Shown: piece by piece, positions 46,301 through 55,152 of the stretch
Layout: each line of letters starts with the position of its first letter
Position numbering within the stretch: the first letter of the stretch is position 1
From: Simmondsia chinensis
Lineage: Eukaryota > Streptophyta > Magnoliopsida > Caryophyllales > Simmondsiaceae
Assembly (NCBI GenBank): GCA_018398585.1
Contig: JAGTTD010000010.1
Span: forward strand, 32,218,638 to 32,282,637
Direction of reading: 5' to 3'
Length of the DNA: 64,000 nt
Made by a program: the position numbers and the translations under genes
Notes under the pieces: generated by a model
What the model was told of the DNA's origin: nothing
Databases searched by the model: none
Seen by the model: the letters and a program-made list of their open reading frames with translations, nothing else

Positions 46301-47148
46301 TCATCATAGATAAATAGAGAAATAACGACCTATGATATGGTGAATTCAAGCTGGCATGGACACCTCGGTTACAAACAAGAGGGTATTTGATCTAATTTAG
46401 TTTGGATCCCTAAAATCTCTGGACCAGCCATGCATCTCAAGCAAATTGAGATGGACCAAGGTAGCAGTGCAAAATTCTCAACAAATCAATTCATGCATAG
46501 GGCTAAAGTAAATTTAACCAATCAAAATAAAAAAAAAAAACAACAATGCAATTGCTCTCATGCACCACCAAAACCAAACCTAAACAAATCTCATCGTCAA
46601 CCAAGTTCCTTCAAAAATCCAAATGTGAATCACATACCCATAAGACAAAAATAAAGAAGTAGAGCACAGAAATATGAACACCTAAACACCCACAAATTAT
46701 AAGCAGACCCAAGTATCCAAGCATCAACATTTAAACCTAAAAATTCAAAAAAAGCAAACATATAATAGTATTGAAAAACAGTATAAGATATAATATCCTT
46801 GTAACATATTAAGGAATTAGCTACCCCAAAAACTTATCCTGATAAATAAAAGTTTAAGAATAATTTTATACTAACATACCCCTTTACGCAAAGTTAGATT
46901 TGAAGCATGAATAATACATAAGCCCACCGATACCTCATACTTCAAACATGTTAATATTTAGAATGGAGCTATTTTAGAACTCATAACCTCGGGATTAACA
47001 CAACTTTAATACTATATCAACAAATCAACTATCTCAAAAGTTTAATTCGATGGGTAAAAATTTCAGAATAATTTTATACTTTAACAAACAGTACTACCCA
47101 GGTTAAGCAAAAAGAGCAAATACCACTACAATCAACAACGGTCGGCAT
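43338..47148 (-). CDS. EBF: EIN3-binding F-box protein (EBF1/EBF2-like), two exons
   Basis: Substrate receptor of an SCF ubiquitin ligase that, in Arabidopsis, targets EIN3/EIL1 for degradation in the nucleus and so restrains ethylene responses. Exon 1 codes MPTVVDCSG from ATG 47148 to 47124, with GT at 47123. Exon 2 runs 45235-43338 after a CTTTCAG acceptor. The joined frame gives 640 residues, the usual EBF size. A basic patch PPLKRSRY lies at about 41-48, the F-box at about 60-98 (SLPDECLFEILRRL, CACISKHWL), and then some 18 leucine-rich repeats of the FBL type up to the C-terminus LWKCDILA, matching the conserved EBF ending. No stop or frameshift. The intron is 1888 bp and holds several retroposons. 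Exon 1 is placed by homology to known EBF starts and correct splice phase; cDNA would confirm it. I cannot say whether it is EBF1 or EBF2. Confidence 0.95.
45475..45560 (-). mobile_element. tRNA-derived SINE head in EBF intron
   Basis: On the minus strand an A box TAGTTGGTGTAG (45552-45541) and a B box GGTTCGAGCTCACC (45504-45491) are about 40 bases apart. The body continues leftward without a clear end; no TSD found. Confidence 0.65.
45678..45693. repeat. TSD of 5S-headed SINE, left
   Basis: GTTTCTTATGAAACCT, identical to 45927-45942. The sequence is itself nearly palindromic. Confidence 0.92.
45694..45926 (-). mobile_element. SINE with 5S rRNA-derived head and Au-like body, 233 bp
   Basis: Perfect 16-bp TSDs bound the unit. 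Read on the minus strand from 45926, an almost complete 5S rRNA-like stretch comes first (about 45917-45820): GTACCAACAC, AGATCCCATTAAAACT, GCGTGCTTGGGCGAGAGTAG and GACCTCC-TTGGAAGTCCTC in 5S order. Next is a body with GGAAACAGCCTCTC, CATACATCC, GACCCTGC and GGGAGCC, the order of Au-type SINE 3' regions, ending GGTATGTTGCAT with a single TTG. The pol III internal promoter elements of 5S (A box, intermediate element) are largely kept; the C box has small changes. Because both parts lie between one TSD pair, they were retroposed together. Confidence 0.88.
45820..45917 (-). pseudogene. 5S rRNA-like sequence (SINE head)
   Basis: About 98 bases align with plant 5S rRNA from near its position 11 to near 110. 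GCGTGCTTGGGCGAG is exact; GATGGTGACCTCC has one base fewer than GATGGGTGACCTCC. It is not a functional 5S gene: both rRNA ends are replaced, it is single rather than arrayed, and it is embedded in the SINE. Confidence 0.9.
45927..45942. repeat. TSD of 5S-headed SINE, right
   Basis: GTTTCTTATGAAACCT, identical to 45678-45693. Confidence 0.92.
46888..47045 (+). repeat. Relic of the 51010-51450 family in the EBF intron
   Basis: 'gaagcatgaata', 'catgttaatattta', 'gaactcataacctc' and 'actatatcaacaaatcaac' follow the left arm of the inverted repeat at 51010-51222 in the same order. Confidence 0.55.
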
Positions 47149-47208
47149 GTGTAAACTCCAATGGCTTCTAACACAATCAAAATCAACAGAAACCCAGAAA
47201 CAAAACGC

Positions 47209-47280
47209 TCAAATTGTACAAATCCGAAGCACATTACAGATATTGAAAACCCAAATGAGAGAGATTGAAAACCACCCCAT
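47209..47280 (-). CDS. Upstream ORF 1 in EBF 5' leader (23 codons)
   Basis: ATG at 47280, stop ending 47209. It lies between the suggested transcription start and the EBF start codon, so it is a uORF only if transcription starts near 47310 or further upstream. No known conserved peptide is recognised. Confidence 0.4.
   Translation of the reverse strand: MGWFSISLIWVFNICNVLRICTI
47232..47234 (-). other. Start of overlapping upstream ORF 2
   Basis: This ATG opens a frame that runs through the EBF start codon in a different frame. In the spliced mRNA it would continue into exon 2 and stop near 45044, about 100 codons in all. It would compete with the main start if translated. Confidence 0.4.
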
Positions 47281-47341
47281 ACAATACAAATATAGGGCGA
47301 AAAATCTGAAGGGTGAAATGAAAAGTTGAGCAAGAAAAGTG

Positions 47342-47349
47342 TATAAATA
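47342..47349 (-). promoter_or_regulatory. Possible TATA element of the EBF gene
   Basis: TATTTATA on the minus strand, about 195 bp upstream of the start codon, with a pyrimidine-rich patch just upstream (47355-47395). Transcription would begin near 47310. Confidence 0.4.
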
Positions 47350-47397
47350 TGAAAGAGAGAGAACGAGAAAAGGAAAGAAAGTGAAAGAGGAGAGCTG

Positions 47398-47405
47398 AGG
47401 TACAT
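47398..47405 (-). promoter_or_regulatory. EIN3/TEIL-type binding site
   Basis: ATGTACCT on the minus strand fits the published EIN3/TEIL consensus AYGWAYCT exactly. It is about 50 bp upstream of the possible TATA element. EIN3 is known to bind the EBF2 promoter in Arabidopsis in a negative feedback loop, so the position is biologically sensible. An 8-base degenerate match can also arise by chance. Confidence 0.5.
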
Positions 47406-47967
47406 TCACAGAGACCCCACAAATGTACACAATAGGGGTCCCATTCATTGTATCCATTCATCTCTATTAGATTACTTGTTCTCTCTCTCTCTCTCCCCCC
47501 TTTCAATTTTGATTTCTTAATACCAGAAACCAGACACCCAAAACTGCCCTCTTTTAACCACTGTTTTTCCACTTGGTTGGTGTTGAAATCGCAATTGGGT
47601 TATTTGGGTCCTGTTTGGGTGATGCCCGTTTGTAGTTGGGTTGTTCCGGGTTTATGTGAATTTGGGTTGATTTGGGATCGGTTGACTCATTTAGACTTGA
47701 ATTGTTCTCGGTTTTTATCTTGAACTTGCAAATATGTCATGTTGGTGTTGGTGTTATGTTTGCACTCTTAAAAGTGAGTCAACCCAAATTCAACTTGTTT
47801 ATAAAACGGGTTAGGTATTTCCAACTCTTATTTAATTTAATTATTAACGAACTTATTTAATTATATAGGTGATTTTTTTTAATTAAATACTAATTTGGCA
47901 AGTTACAAAGATGTCTATAAATATTAGTTATATTTGATGCTAGTAATAAATAATTAGATATTTATAA
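47406..47967. other. EBF upstream region; CT microsatellite, no other gene
   Basis: Contains (CT)n/C-rich DNA at about 47480-47502. From about 47590 to 47820 there are 'gggttgatttggg'-type phrases like the interior of hAT derivatives. Proximal part is probably EBF promoter. Confidence 0.45.
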
Positions 47968-47976
47968 TTATTAAAA

Positions 47977-48360
47977 AGGTTATTTTGCCAAAATCCGTAT
48001 ACTTTACCTATTATGTCAATTGAGTCCTTGTACTTTTAATTATTTTAATTTAGTCCCTCTACTATTTAGATTGTATCAATTTAGTCCATAGAGTAAAATT
48101 TATATTAAGTTATTGATAAAATTTTTAATGATTCGACTATAAGTTGGGTTAAATTGAGTCAACGGGTGAATTTGCAGTGAATTACTTGCATCTAATATAG
48201 TTGTACTATTAAAAATTGCATTGTAAATTTACTAGCATTTGATAATTAGACTAAATTGACACAATTTAAATAGTAGAGGAGCTAAATTGATGTAATTAAA
48301 AGTACAATAATTAAATTGACAGAATGAATAAAGTACAGGGACCTTTTGTGCAAATAACCC
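47977..48360. mobile_element. MULE-type MITE, 384 bp, perfect 9-bp TSD
   Basis: TIRs over 110 bp: the left starts AGGTTATTTTGCCAAAAT; the right, reverse-complemented, starts GGGTTATTTGCACAAAAG. Both continue with 'tactttta' and 'tcaatttagtcc'-like phrases. TSD TTATTAAAA at 47968-47976 and 48361-48369. Relatives lie at 7172-7485 and 56175-56503. Confidence 0.92.
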
Positions 48361-48369
48361 TTATTAAAA

Positions 48370-49265
48370 TAAACTATCAAATTAAAGTACTAAGCATAGT
48401 TTAAATTTTCTTATATGATACAGTAGTATATCACACAAATATCTGACCAAATTATATAAACGGGTTAAATGGGACAAACCCAAATTCAATCCAATTACCT
48501 AAACGAGTTAAATGAGTCAACTCAAATTTAGTTCGGCTTAAAAAACTCCGACTAGAACCTGTTATCTTTGTTATTGAGTCGTGTCAGAGTTCTCCAAGTC
48601 TATTTTTCTCTATACATCGGTCGGGTTGGGGGTCGGGGTCACTTTCATTCCAAGTCATCTTGGATTGGATAGTATGAGTTTTGAGTCATCTAGTTCTAGT
48701 ATTTGGTGTCTTAGTGACATAAACAGTCTGCAAAAGTTTAAATTATATTTCAAATAATTTAGTTTTCCCAACATATTTATTTTATTATCAACATATGTTT
48801 GATAATCACTTATAAAGTTCAATCGTACTCCTGATAAGTCATAATTATCATGTCAATGGCGGACCATGTCTAAATGATGTTGTGTGAGCATCTAAAATAG
48901 GCTTCTCATCGAGCTTTTCTTCGTTAACAATATCATAGCATTGTGGGTCGTGTGTGAGATGAAAAGAATAGCAAGGGGATCATGGGTTTACACTTGCTAA
49001 CAAAAAATGACAAGTTTACACTCTTTTATACTATTATTTGGACTATTTTATTATAATATGTCTAATTTTTAGATTAAAATATTATTCATAAAGTTTGTGG
49101 ACTAAAAAATTAATAAACCAAACCATTATTGCATAATTTACCCCAAAAAATAATACTTGTGCTCAATTTATTATTTAATATATATCTAAATTTATATAGT
49201 ATAAATATTTATTTTATGAGCAAAATAATCATTAATTATCTTTATGGTCTAGCCACATTTTGACA
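48370..49265. other. No gene seen; possible hAT relic
   Basis: 48450-48560 holds 'gttaaatgagtcaactcaaatttag' style phrases, repeated in variant form at 57340-57440, which suggests a degraded non-autonomous hAT family. The remainder is AT-rich without recognisable features. Confidence 0.35.
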
Positions 49266-49269
49266 CATT

Positions 49270-49432
49270 AATATTATCTAAAAAAGTCATCACAATACAC
49301 ATACACAGTTGGGTTAGTTTTTGGTAAAAAAATTAAAGTTAAATTATTTTTTGGTTAAAAAATTGAGTTGTGTTATTTTTTAGTATATTAGCATACAGTT
49401 AAATTATTTTTAGATTAATTATTTATATATAC
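49270..49432. repeat. Fold-back arm fragment (family of 21938-23237)
   Basis: Repeated 'aaattattttttggttaaaaaa' and 'agttgggttagtttttgg' phrases match the right arm of the fold-back at 23050-23200. Confidence 0.5.
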
Positions 49433-49599
49433 ACGAATCCGAACCTATATAAATAATAAATTTTCAAATAAAATTTGGCAAATACATGGATGTATCATCT
49501 TTTATACTTTTTTGTTTAATTTTTGTTTGAATCATATCAACCCATTTTTGAAACATTTAAAAATGGTTTTACAAATTTGTTAATGTTAAGTTGAATGGG

Positions 49600-49603
<4 letters not shown>

Positions 49604-49663
<60 letters not shown>

Positions 49664-49665
49664 TG
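49604..49665. repeat. AT dinucleotide microsatellite
   Basis: About 30 AT/TA repeats broken by two G substitutions, followed by a short GT tract. Confidence 0.95.
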
Positions 49666-49812
49666 TGCGTGTGTGTATATGTTTCACGATGAGGTTAATT
49701 ATTTCGACTTATTTGGAAATGTATAACTTTTCTTTTTCAACTCCGACAATGTATAAGTTACTATGTAGCTTACATTGGCAAGAGATATTAAAATTTTGTT
49801 TAGTTATATTAA

Positions 49813-50451
49813 GGACAAATTACAGAAATTTTTTTTGACTTTTACTTCAAAAATAGAAAATTCCTTTAATAAATAAAACCACTTATTAAACGCAAACAAA
49901 ATTTTTTTGACCATTTTGTCCCTTAGAATAAAATAGTTAAATATTTAATTTTATTTTCAGGTAAGATTTTATATGTTGAGAAAAAATAAGTATTTCTTTA
50001 TATTTATAGAAAAAAGGGGTTTTCTGTATTTATAAAATATATTATTTTAATTAATTATATAGTAGTGATATTATAATATCAATAAAAATATCATATTTTA
50101 ACTGATAATATTTTAGAATTTTAAAAATATTTTTGTATCTTCTTAATGTATAATATTATTATTATAATTAATTAAAATAATTATATTTTTTATAAATATT
50201 TAAAATTCCCTTAATTCTATTGCAAAAAATATAAATTTTTTTAATTTTTACCTAATATTATAAAATTTTCTTCTAAAAATACAATTAAACATTGAACTTC
50301 CTCACTTTTTACTGACAAAATGATTAAAAAAAATTTCATGGGATTAAATAATAAATTTTTAAAAGTGAGGACGCTTTGTGAATGATTTTATTTGTGAGAG
50401 AGGTTTCTTATTTTTAAAGCAAAAGATAGAGAAATTTTATATAATTTAACT
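49813..50451. mobile_element. MULE-type fold-back MITE, 639 bp, perfect 9-bp TSD
   Basis: Same family as 37061-37736: arms with 'cttcaaaaatagaaaattcc' and 'tttttgaccattttgtccc' and their complements. TSD TTATATTAA at 49804-49812 and 50452-50460. Confidence 0.92.
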
Positions 50452-50460
50452 TTATATTAA

Positions 50461-51005
50461 TATGATAGTTTACTCTGTAAAACTATAAATATAATATCAT
50501 TATGTATATTAATTGTTAAGGTTTGATAGGAAAGCGTGAATTAAAAAAAAAAAAATTTTATGTAAAATTTTAACCAATAAAATATTTTTACAACTCCAAA
50601 AATATAAGTAAATTTGATCAAGTCACATAAATCTTCTGAGTTACTGAGTATAAATTTATAATGGTTAGTTTACTTACATAATTTTACAGGAGCTTTAATA
50701 AACAAATTGACAGTGTCCAACTATGACACAGCACCATGGACTGATGGGACACGTAAGATAAGATACACTTGGCACCCCTAATTGCAAGGGAAAATTCATC
50801 ACCCCTGCTCGGTTGGGGGTTTTGTCAATTATACTTTTAGTTAAAAATATATTCTTTCATGTTGGGAAGGATAATTTCATTATATGAATTTATATAGGTT
50901 GATAATATGTGCACTGCTATTTGTTAGGATATAAAATTAATCTTAAATTTTTAATTATTTGTTTAAATTTTTTAAAAAGATGGTTATTTGATTTGATATC
51001 AAAAA
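50461..51005. other. AT-rich DNA, no gene seen
   Basis: No coding or RNA feature recognised. Confidence 0.35.
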
Positions 51006-51009
51006 TTTA

Positions 51010-51450
51010 AACTGATAAATGAAGGTCCAAGATTGGCTTATAATCTTACATGTCCCCTTTCACAAATGTCATTGAGCTTGAAGCATGAATATTGTACAGG
51101 CTCAACTCATATATTGTGCTTAAATTATGTTAATATTGATAGTGGGGGTTATTGGGATTTGAATTCGTGACTTCTTGGTTAATAAGGCTTTGATACTGTA
51201 TCAACCAACCACTTGTCCCAAAAACATAAGCTTGTGGGACAGTTGGTTCCTTGACATAGTGTTAGAGCCTTGTTACCAAGAGATTACGAGTTCAAATCCT
51301 AACAGCCATCGCTTTCGATAAGAATATAATTCTAAGCACAAGGTATGCGGTAGGCCTGTACAATATCCACGCTTCAGGCTCAATGGGCATTTGTGTGATG
51401 AGGCATGTTAGAGTGTAAAGCTAATTCCGAGCCTTGATCTATCGGCTTAA
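51010..51450. repeat. Head-to-head inverted repeat, arms about 210 bp
   Basis: The reverse complement of 51010-51222 matches 51233-51450: 'gttgg(t)t', 'agagccttgttaccaagag', 'gagttcaaatcct', 'gcctgtacaatatcc/ttc' and 'gcttca(g/a)gctcaatg'. A third partial copy starts at about 51455, and another relic is in the EBF intron. The B-box-like 'gagttcaaatcct' hints at a tRNA-related origin, but I could not assign a class. Confidence 0.7.
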
Positions 51451-51644
51451 GCTTTTGGGAAAGATAGTTCTTTGATAGTACCTTCTTCTGAAGAAAAGTT
51501 AATTCTTTATAACAACCCAGTACCTCATAGAGGTTCCCATTACGATAGAGTATTGGGAACAAAATGTACACAGTTTTATCTCTAGAATGTGCGATACTCT
51601 ATAAGGAGATTGTTTATGAGAGCTACTAACTTTAAAGAGAAAAT

Positions 51645-51649
51645 GAAAA
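51645..51649. repeat. Copia TSD, left
   Basis: GAAAA, repeated at 54563-54567. Confidence 0.85.
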
Positions 51650-52260
51650 TGTTAGGATTATGCCTCAAATTTATGTATTTAGAAATTAAGGGTAGCCAAG
51701 GGGTCACCGATCGATCGGGTGATTTAAGTGAAAAATACCTGTTTTGGCCAAGAGAGGACCGATCGATCGAGAGTCGTTTTTTCGCGAGGGTTATAAATAG
51801 ACCTATTAGGGTTTCAATTTATGTATCCAATTCAGAGTGAGGCCACCGTCATCTAAAGAGAGAGAGGTGATTTCATAATTCCTCCAATTCAGATATTCGA
51901 GTGCTACGAGAGTTCAGAAGGAGTGATCTATAATTCTCCGTAGATCTCATTAAGAGGAAGTGTGATTGTAATTCTTCCGTTCAAGTATCAATAAAGAATC
52001 TCCATCTCCGCCCGTGGTTTTCTCCCCTCTCGATTGTAGAGGGGTTTCCACATAAATCATTGTGTTCTTCTAGGGGTTTCCACATAAATCCTTGTGTGTT
52101 CGTGTTTGTTTTTTCTTTCTCATATATTTGTTTACTTCTCGTTTGTATGAGTCATATTATTTGAATCGAATCAAGTTATTAGAGTTTACACTTTCGCATC
52201 AAGATTTTTCCTCACAAATTGGTATCTGAGTATATCAGATTTGTTAAGATTTTCCCAACA
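51650..52260 (+). repeat. Copia 5' LTR
   Basis: Contains two CGATCGATCG palindromes in U3, a TATAAATA box (51792-51799), and a near-perfect tandem duplication of 'gtttccacataaatc' near 52026-52105 that the 3' LTR lacks. Confidence 0.92.
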
Positions 52261-52263
52261 AAT

Positions 52264-52275
52264 TGGTATCAGAGC
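52264..52275 (+). other. Primer binding site (initiator-Met tRNA type)
   Basis: TGGTATCAGAGC, the standard complement of the plant initiator-Met tRNA 3' end, three bases after the LTR. Confidence 0.92.
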
Positions 52276-52299
52276 CCTGTCTGTTTCGATTTGATACTA

Positions 52300-53691
52300 T
52301 GATGTCCGCAATTAGATCCGAATTTGAGAAGTTTTGGTGGTCAAGGGAGATGAGAAGGCACTCACGGCAATTCAGATGTGTCTTACCGATGACGTTTTTA
52401 CAAAAGTTTTGGAAGTGAAGACCGCTAAGGAGTTGTGAGATAAATTGCAGGATATGTTCTATTTCAAGTCTGTCTCCAATAAACTCGCAGTTAAGTGTCG
52501 ATTGTTTACGTTTCATATGTCAGAAGGTACGTCACTTAAGAATCACGTCAATGAATATAATTCAATTATTCAAGATTTGAAAGAATTGGATGATGTTCCT
52601 AAGGATGAAGATCAGGCAATGTTGTTGTTATTTCTCTCTCTACTTCATATAAGGGTTTTGTTGAAAGCATGATTTATGGTGGTAGACAAACCATATATGT
52701 TGATGAAGTTAAGAAAAACCTACTGAGTAAAGAACGAGTAGATAGAGAATTATCTGATTATGTTATTAACCCAGGTAGTGGTTTATTTGTGAGAGGGAGA
52801 ACTGAGTATGATCATAGTGGAAGCAAGTCTAAGTCTCGGCATCAAGATCTAAGCTGTAACTACTGTAATAAGAAAGGGCACATGAAGAAAGACTGTTACA
52901 AGCTTAAGAGAAAACTTGAAGCAGATAACAGGTCTGACCAGAGATCCATAGTAGCTAGTGTTATGGAAGATGAGATTGATGGAGATATTCTGTCTATGTC
53001 TGAACCTCAATCCAATTTGAGGGATAGTTGGATTTTGGATTTGGGTTGCTCCTATCATTTTTGTCCCAATCGGGATTTGTTTCCCACGTACGAGTTAATT
53101 CGAGGTGGAGTAGCTTTGATGGGTAATGATACTCCATGCAAAGTTCTGGGTATAGGAGCAATTCGTTTTAAAATGTTCGATCGCACTATCAGGGTTTTGA
53201 GCGATGCTCGCCATGTTCTTGATTTGAAAAAAAGTCTCATCTCCTTAGGTACTCTTGAGTCTAAAGGGTACAGGTACACAGTTGAAGGTGGAGTTTTGAA
53301 GGTCGTTAAGGATGCTTTGATAGTCATGAAAGGCAGAAGGGTAGGTCCTCTGTATGAGCTTGTCGGCTCCACATTTGTTAGATCTGTTGTAGTGTCTTCA
53401 TCATCATTGTTGTTGACAGAATCAGAGATCACAAATTCAAGAAGTTTGAGATTGGATCATTCAGGCGATAGGGGTATGTCTGAGCATAGTATAAGGGGCT
53501 CTTTGTGTGGTCGGTCTACAGGACTGATATTCTGTGAACAAGGACTTTATAGAAAGCAGAAAGATTTTCGCTTCAAGCAATTCTTGACGAGTAGAGATAT
53601 CACGTTTGATGAGTCTTCATTATTGAGTCCACGGAAGATGTCATCAGTCAGTTGTTATTCAGGTCAGGTGAGTAAGCCAGAGGAAGTTTAG
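52300..53691 (+). pseudogene. Copia Gag and protease region, one frameshift, degenerate integrase start
   Basis: Gag reading is continuous in sense from about 52340 (KVLEVKTAKELW across a stop at 52438) through MFYFKSVSNKLAVKCRLF and LPTS-like 'LHIR' at 52655. There a frame change near 52660 moves to the second ORF (52669-53691). That ORF has a zinc knuckle CNYCNKKGHMKKDC (C-x2-C-x4-H-x4-C) and a protease site SWILDLGCSYH, where the usual D-S-G is D-L-G. The GAG-pre-integrase region follows (VMKGRRVGPLYEL), then a decayed H2C2 region (RLDHSGDRGMSEHS, FCEQG). The frame then ends. A short tail at 53780-53870 (ADNLTDMFTQMLP) is the copia polyprotein end. Confidence 0.88.
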
Positions 53692-53949
53692 TTTAAGTTA
53701 AGTAACACAGTTCAGCAGCAGGTGGCTGTTTCAGAAAGTATATCAAGAGCCAATTCAAAGAAGAAGAAGATTGGCATTGCTGATAACCTCACAGATATGT
53801 TCACTCAGATGCTACCTAGCAGGAAGTTCAAGCCTCGCTCGAACCCGGTTAGGTTTTATGTTTTGTCTAGATAACCCCGTGTGTAGGGTGTTTTGTGGAG
53901 TAGGTGGAGATATTTTGTTTTTATGTAAATTTGAGTAAAGGTGGAGATT

Positions 53950-54562
53950 TGTAAGGATTATGCCTCAAATTTATGTATTTAGAAATTAAGGGTAGCCAAG
54001 GGGTCATTGATCGATCGGGGGATGTCCGATCGATCGGGTGATTTAAGTGAAAAATATCTGTTTTGGCCGAGAGAGGGCCGATTGATTGGGACTCACCGAT
54101 CGATCGGGAGTCGTTTTTCCGCGAGGGTTATAAATAGACCTGTTAGGGTTTCAGTTTAGGTATCCAATTTCAGAGTGAGGCCGCCGTCATCAAGAGAGAG
54201 GTGATTCTATAATTCCTCCAATTCAGATATTCGAGTGCTACGAGAGTTCAGAGGAAGTGATTTATAATTCTCCATAGATCTCGTTAAGAGGAAGTGTGAT
54301 TGTAATTCTTCCATTCAAGTATCAATAAAGAATCTCCATTTCCGCCCGTGGCTTTCTCCCCTCTCGATTGTAGAGGGATTTCCACGTAAATCCTTATGTG
54401 TTCATGTTTGTTCTTTCTTTCTCATAGATTTGTTTACTTCTCGTTTGTGTGAATCATATTATTTGAATTGAATCAAGTTATTAGGGTCTACGCTTCCGCA
54501 TCAAGATTTTTCCTCACAAATTAGTATCTGAGTATATCAGATTTGTTAAGATTTCCCTAACA
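53950..54562 (+). repeat. Copia 3' LTR
   Basis: Has four CGATCGATCG-type units against two in the 5' LTR; the extra ones account for two short length differences. Confidence 0.92.
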
Positions 54563-54567
54563 GAAAA

Positions 54568-55015
54568 GAATGTATAATATATAAATGAGTCAAGTAAAGC
54601 AATATCAAACATGCAAATTAACAATAATAATGAACATGCAGGCCTAGGGGTCTAGGGGTAATGTGGACTAGTATCCGTGTTTAGTCCTATCTCCTACTAC
54701 TGTGTTGACCAAACCTAATTTTAACCGCCACTAAGCCCAATCTAACGTCATCTCTTCAATAAGGTTTATTTGGGTAAGGTTATGTCTAATTGTCTCCATC
54801 TAATTTTTTTTAAACTTTTCTCTACCTTTCTTCCAATATGTCTTATGTAGTTGTTCACATTTTCTTACAGGAGTGGTAGTCGATCTCCTCTAGACATACC
54901 TAAATCATTGCAAACATCACTCCATCAACTTATCTATGATAGAAGCGACACCCAATTTGCTTCTTACAATGTTAGAAAACATAAATCCTTACCGAGCAAA
55001 AAAATATTAGTGACT
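54568..55015. other. No gene seen
   Basis: Unremarkable intergenic DNA without a recognisable element. Confidence 0.35.
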
Positions 55016-55021
55016 GAACTA

Positions 55022-55152
55022 TTAGAGTAATGTTATTAACAAGAAAAAATTATTACTGTCAGAATAAAATTATTATTTACTAGACAACTTTATGATTATT
55101 TTTTATAAATTATATTATTATTCTAATAATAATAATTTTTATTTCAATAATA
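55022..55152. mobile_element. Small MITE-like repeat, copy 1
   Basis: 'gagtaatgttattaacaag', 'aattattact', 'ttttataaattatattattattctaataataataattttt' (split here over 55100-55140) recur in order at 56496-56632, with an inverted 'gttattaa/aataataac' at the ends. Confidence 0.55.

Larger units (their letters stand above)
45236..47123 (-). other. EBF intron 1, retroposon-rich
   Basis: Bounded by GTATTTGC at 47123 and TTTCAG at 45236. It contains a tRNA-derived SINE (45475-45560), a 5S-headed SINE (45694-45926) and a relic of the inverted family of 51010-51450 (46888-47045). The rest is AT-rich without genes. Confidence 0.85.
51650..54562 (+). mobile_element. Copia element with gag and protease only, 2913 bp
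   Basis: Two similar LTRs of 611 and 613 bp (TGTTAGG...CCAACA and TGTAAGG...CTAACA), TSD GAAAA, a tRNA-iMet type primer binding site TGGTATCAGAGC (52264-52275) and a polypurine tract AAAGGTGGAGAT before 53950. The interior keeps gag, a protease-like segment and the pre-integrase zinc region, then jumps to the last codons of RNase H. Integrase core and RT are absent. Confidence 0.95.

Noticed and set aside
47103..47572. Minus-strand ORFs of 82-112 codons around EBF exon 1
   Set aside because: They are chance frames of the EBF promoter and leader; only the short frames starting at 47280 and 47234 matter, as possible uORFs.
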